Shown here piece after piece: positions 39,538 through 43,877 of a stretch of DNA of 43,877 nucleotides. This DNA is from an uncultured Alphaproteobacteria bacterium (GTDB lineage: Bacteria > Pseudomonadota > Alphaproteobacteria > RF32 > CAG-239). The stretch spans positions 1 to 43,877 of the forward strand of contig CAMVHF010000006.1 in the NCBI GenBank assembly GCA_947167235.1. The letters are read 5' to 3'. Each line of letters opens with the position of its first letter. Positions within the stretch are counted from its first letter, which is position 1. The notes beneath the pieces were generated by a model that was not told the DNA's origin, did not search any database, and worked only from the letters and a program-made list of their open reading frames with translations. Made by a program: the position numbers and the translations under genes.

Positions 39538-39924
39538 TTACGGCTTTGTTTTGACCGTAATGCGTACAATCAGCGGTGAAACGGATTCTCTGACGACTTC
39601 CAAAGTCTCTCCGTCACGGTAGAACAAGAGGTCATTTCCTCGATTCCCTTGATATATCCAACCGAGTTGCGGTAGCGACTCCTGATAAAATTCGCTGATT
39701 TTTGCAAATTTAATTTTCGGGGCATTTTTAGAACGTATTTCGGTCAAGTGTGCTTCCAAAAGCCGTGTCTCTTCGTTGCCGAATGAAAAATCATCTTGAG
39801 TGATCTGTGTCATACCGTCAGGTAACGGTACATCATCCATACCGTCGATAAACTGTGTTGCCTGTGCCGGATTAACCGACAGTAATAATGCGGCAAATAT
39901 AAAGGTGCTTATTATTTTACGCAT
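39538..39924 (-). CDS. Exported hypothetical protein
   Basis: MRKIISTFIFAALLLSVNPAQATQ signal peptide; this internal start is preferred over the listed upstream start that overlaps mutM. Confidence 0.75.
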   Translation of the reverse strand: MRKIISTFIFAALLLSVNPAQATQFIDGMDDVPLPDGMTQITQDDFSFGNEETRLLEAHLTEIRSKNAPKIKFAKISEFYQESLPQLGWIYQGNRGNDLLFYRDGETLEVVRESVSPLIVRITVKTKP

Positions 39925-39934
39925 AACACATCTC

Positions 39935-40774
39935 CTATTTTTGCAAAGTGCCGCAATAAAAAGTCGAGCGTCCGCCCAATACGATTTTTCGGATACCGCC
40001 GGTTTTAGCGATATTGCAACGACACTGAGGACATTTTTGCCCTGTTTTGTTATAAACGCAATGTTTTTGTTGAAAATATCCAATGTCTCCATCGGGTTTT
40101 TTATAGTCATGAATTGTTGAGCCGCCGGCTTTAATGGCTTCTTCCAAAACTTGTCGGGTAAATTTTACGATAAGCTCGGCTTCATGCTTGTTTATCGATT
40201 CGGCAGCTCGATTCGGCAGGATTTGCGCATGATATAAAATTTCGGAAGCGTAAATATTGCCGATTCCGCATATAATTTCCTGATTCAGAAGGGCAATTTT
40301 AATCGGTACTTTTTTAGCCTTAAATTTTTGTATTAAATAATCGGCATTAAATTCGCTATCCCACGGATCGGGACCGAGATGTTTGAATAATTTATGCTGT
40401 TTGAGTTTGCCGGATTCGCATAAAGTAACCAGACCGAAACGCCGTGGATCATTATAGATTAGTATGCCTTTGTCGGTGGTTATAATCAGATGATCATGTT
40501 TTTCAAATGTTGTAGGCATTTGCGATTCGATTTTGATTTTACCGCTCATACCGAAATGCCAGATAATCGTTTGTCCGTTATTTAAGTTTATCAGCATATA
40601 TTTGGCGATTCGCTTAAATGATGTGATTCGTGCACCGACGATTCGCTTTGTAAAATCGGCAGGAATCGATATCCTTAATTTAGGCTGATTAACAATTACA
40701 TCCAGAATAACGGCACCGTCAACGGCTGCGGCTACGGTATTTTTAATAGTTTCGACTTCCGGTAATTCGGGCAT
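39935..40774 (-). CDS. mutM: Formamidopyrimidine-DNA glycosylase
   Basis: MPELPEVETIKNTV; GIGNIYASEILYHAQILPNR; C-terminal zinc finger CPQCRCNIAKTGGIRKIVLGGRSTFYCGTLQK. Confidence 0.97.
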   Translation of the reverse strand: MPELPEVETIKNTVAAAVDGAVILDVIVNQPKLRISIPADFTKRIVGARITSFKRIAKYMLINLNNGQTIIWHFGMSGKIKIESQMPTTFEKHDHLIITTDKGILIYNDPRRFGLVTLCESGKLKQHKLFKHLGPDPWDSEFNADYLIQKFKAKKVPIKIALLNQEIICGIGNIYASEILYHAQILPNRAAESINKHEAELIVKFTRQVLEEAIKAGGSTIHDYKKPDGDIGYFQQKHCVYNKTGQKCPQCRCNIAKTGGIRKIVLGGRSTFYCGTLQK

Positions 40775-40883
40775 ACAAAATCTCCTTTAACTGTATGATA
40801 TCTTAGCAAAAATATTTTGCAAATTTCTTGCCTTTGTTTATAAACAGGGTTACATTGATAAGAGTGCTTGAAAGAAAGAATTT

Positions 40884-41471
40884 ATGATTAAACGAACCAA
40901 GAAATATTATGCGCCGCAAAACGAAAATGAAGTTCATCAGTGTGACCATTCCGGTTGCACCGAAAAAGGTGAATATCGTGCACCGAAAGATCGACGCTTA
41001 AAAGAATATTACTGGTTCTGTCTTAAGCACGTTCAGGAGTATAATGCCAAATGGAATTATTACGACGGCACCAATCCGGATGAAGAGGCCGAAGAATTAA
41101 AACGTCGTATGCACTTTCGTCAGGGGTATAAATCAAAAATTCACTATCAGTTCGGGTATGATTTATGGGAAGATGCTTCGTTTTTCGATACCGGATATAC
41201 ACGCAATTCGGACAGTAACGGCGAATATTCGGACGATGGCATTTATTTTACCGTTGAAGAACGTAAATACGTGCAGATTCTGGAAATGAGCCTTAAAGAA
41301 ATCAATCCGGAAAATTTGAAAAAACAGTATAAAAAAATGGCTAAAAAATATCATCCGGATATTAATAAAGAAGACCAAAATGCCGAGGAAAAGTTTAAAC
41401 AGATTTCCGAAGCGTATCAAAAATTAAAAGATAAATTCGACCGGATTCCCAATTACTATTTCAAAGACTGA
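40884..41471 (+). CDS. J-domain protein with N-terminal Cys/His motif
   Basis: C-terminal J domain LKKQYKKMAKKYHPDINKEDQNAEEKFKQISEAYQKLKD; N-terminal CDHSGC...FCLKH. Confidence 0.9.
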   Translation: MIKRTKKYYAPQNENEVHQCDHSGCTEKGEYRAPKDRRLKEYYWFCLKHVQEYNAKWNYYDGTNPDEEAEELKRRMHFRQGYKSKIHYQFGYDLWEDASFFDTGYTRNSDSNGEYSDDGIYFTVEERKYVQILEMSLKEINPENLKKQYKKMAKKYHPDINKEDQNAEEKFKQISEAYQKLKDKFDRIPNYYFKD

Positions 41472-41546
41472 ATTTATCTATAAAATAAACAAGAACTCCG
41501 ACTGGCACGACGGATATTCTCAAAGAAAGAGCCGATTTTTTGTTGA

Positions 41547-43367
41547 TTAGATATGCCGCTGCAAACGGTTTGCCAGGTAGTACATGTTACTAACTTTGGT
41601 CGCATCGTTAGGATGAGTAAATTTTTTCTCGTCATGATTATGTAAAAGTTGATGCGTTTTTGATTTCGGAGTTTGCGCTGATTGATTTGTCCGAGCATTT
41701 TCTTTAATGTTAGAGGAATTTTGTTGCTCTTTAATTTTTTTAACTCTGTATTGCCCTAATTCCTTTGCTGTTTGGGCATCATCTTTCATCGTCTGTTTGG
41801 TGTTTTCTTGATAACCGGAATAAGAAACTGTAATACCTTCACGTATTGTTCCACCATTTTTTATGAAGTCATCATACTGTTGTTGATCCCTGAATATATA
41901 TTCTTTCATACACGTGTAATTTATCCAGGAATTACCTAAAATTTTATCATGACCTTCACCCAAAGAAAAACTATTGAGCTTACTGAAATCGATTGACTTA
42001 TAGCCTATACCGCCGACATCGACATGCGCATTGCCGGTTGAGACTTTATCAATATTTTTAGGAGCTAACCATATTTCCGCACACATGCTGGCATCTAAAC
42101 CATCCGGAACGGTGCATCCCTGTAAATTGACTTTTGCTCCTTCGCGAAATTTCAGATCATTAATTTGTGTCAGATCACAACTGAATAGATTCAATACGGA
42201 ACATTTCGAAAAATCTACGCTTTGAGGCAACGAAGATGCATGCGATAAATTTAATTTGACACCATCTTGCAACTTCAATTCATCAATATGTTGCAAATTG
42301 CACTTAGACAAGTTAATTTCACTGCAATTACTTACATCAATATCTTTAGGTATATTCGTACAACCTGATAAATTGACCTTTGCACCTTCTTTGAACTTTA
42401 AGTTTTTAAGGTTTGCCAAATCGCATCCGCTTAAGTCAACAACATCACAATTACTGAAATCAAGATCCTGTGGAAGATTTGTACAACCCGATAAATTGAC
42501 GCTTGCACCTTCTTTGAATTCCAAGTTTTTCACACCTGCTAAGTCACATGCGGATAAGTTAATGCTCTTGCAGTTACTGATATCGATATTTTCCGGAATA
42601 TTACGACATTTCGAAAGATTTACATCTGAATTTTCGGAAAATTTTAGATTGTTAATTTCCGCCAAATCGCATTCAGATAAATGAACCTCACGACAATGAC
42701 TGATATCCAGATCATGAGGAAAATTCGTGCAGCCCGATAAATTAACGATCGCACCATCCTTGAAGTTTAAGTCCTTTACATGAGCTAAATCACAATATGA
42801 GAGGTTTATCTCGTTTAGTTTTGACACATCCAGATTCTGGGGAAGATTCGTACAACCCGACAAGCTGACTTTGGCATCGTTTTTAAATTTCAGGTTTGGA
42901 ACATTACATAAATCTGCCCCATTGATGGTAACGCTAGAGCATTGACTGATATCAATATTGTCACTAAACGGAGGAATGGTGCTCATTCCGAGCCCTGTAC
43001 TCAATCTGTGTGTATAAATAAAAGAAGAATCTTCTTGAAGCTTTTGCGGCTGTATTTTGCTTAAATCACGCCCGCTCATATCAATTACCGAACAGTTGGA
43101 TATATCCAAATTATAAGGTAAGTCTTCAACACCGCCCAAATAAACAGCGGCATTATCCTTAAATTTTAAGTCCTTAACAGAGGATAATTCTTTACATTCA
43201 ATGTAAATTTCATCGCATTGAGGAATTATTTTGCAAATTTCATTTAATTCTTCATCAGATTTCTCAGATAAATCAACATTCTTTCTGGACGGATCAAATA
43301 CCAATTTTCCGTTTTCTTCAAAACAGCATTCTTCCCCTGCTGATAAAGGTGTATTATCGTCTTCCAT
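41547..43367 (-). CDS. LRR-like solenoid protein with ~41-aa LSGC repeats
   Basis: Repeats of LSGCTNLPQDLDFSNCDVVDLSGCDLANLKNLKFKEGAKVN type; ATG at 43367 with gagga SD. Confidence 0.9.
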   Translation of the reverse strand: MEDDNTPLSAGEECCFEENGKLVFDPSRKNVDLSEKSDEELNEICKIIPQCDEIYIECKELSSVKDLKFKDNAAVYLGGVEDLPYNLDISNCSVIDMSGRDLSKIQPQKLQEDSSFIYTHRLSTGLGMSTIPPFSDNIDISQCSSVTINGADLCNVPNLKFKNDAKVSLSGCTNLPQNLDVSKLNEINLSYCDLAHVKDLNFKDGAIVNLSGCTNFPHDLDISHCREVHLSECDLAEINNLKFSENSDVNLSKCRNIPENIDISNCKSINLSACDLAGVKNLEFKEGASVNLSGCTNLPQDLDFSNCDVVDLSGCDLANLKNLKFKEGAKVNLSGCTNIPKDIDVSNCSEINLSKCNLQHIDELKLQDGVKLNLSHASSLPQSVDFSKCSVLNLFSCDLTQINDLKFREGAKVNLQGCTVPDGLDASMCAEIWLAPKNIDKVSTGNAHVDVGGIGYKSIDFSKLNSFSLGEGHDKILGNSWINYTCMKEYIFRDQQQYDDFIKNGGTIREGITVSYSGYQENTKQTMKDDAQTAKELGQYRVKKIKEQQNSSNIKENARTNQSAQTPKSKTHQLLHNHDEKKFTHPNDATKVSNMYYLANRLQRHI

Positions 43368-43402
43368 TATGATTCCTCAATAATGATATTGTAGATAACT
43401 GT

Positions 43403-43431
43403 ATTATATCACAATAAAGGGATAAATGCAA
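43403..43431 (-). promoter_or_regulatory. Predicted sigma70 promoter of the LSGC-repeat gene
   Basis: Minus strand TTGCAT (43431-43426), 17-nt spacer, TATAAT (43408-43403). Confidence 0.6.
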
Positions 43432-43440
43432 ATTAAAATA

Positions 43441-43470
43441 AAAAAAAGCAGCCTTTTGACAGGCTGCTTC
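43441..43470 (-). terminator. Rho-independent terminator of the right-edge aminotransferase gene
   Basis: Minus strand AGCAGCCTgtcaaaAGGCTGCTTTTTTT. Confidence 0.85.
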
Positions 43471-43491
43471 ATGTGTGACCATAAGTTTAAA

Positions 43492-43877
43492 TTATGCGGC
43501 TTTTTTCATTTTTTCGGCAGCAAATTCGTTCATCTTTGAGATGATGTAGTCTAACTGTTCGTCAGTTAAATACGGAGTCATCGGGATGCTGCAAACGGTC
43601 TTGGATAATTTTTCGCAAACCGGTAAAGAACGTGTGTTCCACTTAGCATAAGCGGTTTGTGTGTTAACCGGACGCGGGTAGTAAGCACCGCACGGAATAC
43701 CGTTAGCTTTTAAGTAAGACATCAATTCATCTCTGTCTTCACAATGAATGGTGTACAAAGCATAGGCAGATTGGCAGTTATCCAAAATCTTTTGTTTGCC
43801 GTAATAAGAGCTGAGTTCGTTGTCATAACGTTTAGCAACACGATATCTGTTTTTCAATTCTTCATCGAATACGGTCA
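43492..43877 (-). CDS. DegT/DnrJ/EryC1 aminotransferase, C-terminal part (truncated by window edge)
   Basis: NGIPCGAYYPRPVNTQTAYAKWNTRSLPVCEKLSKTVCSIPMTPYLTDEQLDYIISKM; frame stays open to base 43877 (TVFDEELKNRYR). Confidence 0.82.
   Translation of the reverse strand, partial: TVFDEELKNRYRVAKRYDNELSSYYGKQKILDNCQSAYALYTIHCEDRDELMSYLKANGIPCGAYYPRPVNTQTAYAKWNTRSLPVCEKLSKTVCSIPMTPYLTDEQLDYIISKMNEFAAEKMKKAA

Noticed and set aside
42256-42684. Plus-strand 142-aa ORF
   Set aside because: Antisense shadow of the 41-aa repeats of the minus-strand gene.

Overview
AT-rich chromosomal window. The mutM / rpsT / dnaA-dnaN-recF neighbourhood, an IalB-like protein and a CCA-adding enzyme suggest an alphaproteobacterium, possibly host-associated (inference). 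Housekeeping genes (eno, rlmN, cca, dnaA, dnaN, recF, rpsT, mutM, dCMP deaminase) are interspersed with accessory material. (1) A tight 9-gene minus-strand operon (about 5.5-15.3 kb) encodes a pseudaminic-acid-type nonulosonate pathway: PseB, PseC, an aldo/keto reductase, a class III aminotransferase, PseF, a TIM-barrel protein, a GNAT-PseI fusion, an MFS permease and a membrane-anchored GT80-like sialyltransferase. No PseG-like UDP-sugar hydrolase is visible, and the canonical KGHP motif of the GT80-like enzyme reads KGSN. (2) A two-gene lipoprotein + outer-membrane-protein cassette (about 16.1-18.45 kb) looks like Bacteroidota. (3) Several very large proteins of unknown function: a Cys/Asn-rich LRR-like solenoid truncated by the left edge, a 1678-aa protein with a 105-aa tandem duplication and a hydrophobic core, a 984-aa protein with a WGSCM-containing N-terminal region and a solenoid C-terminus, and a 606-aa protein with 41-aa LSGC repeats. 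No rRNA, tRNA, CRISPR array or transposase was recognised. All family calls are from reading the sequence; no searches were run.
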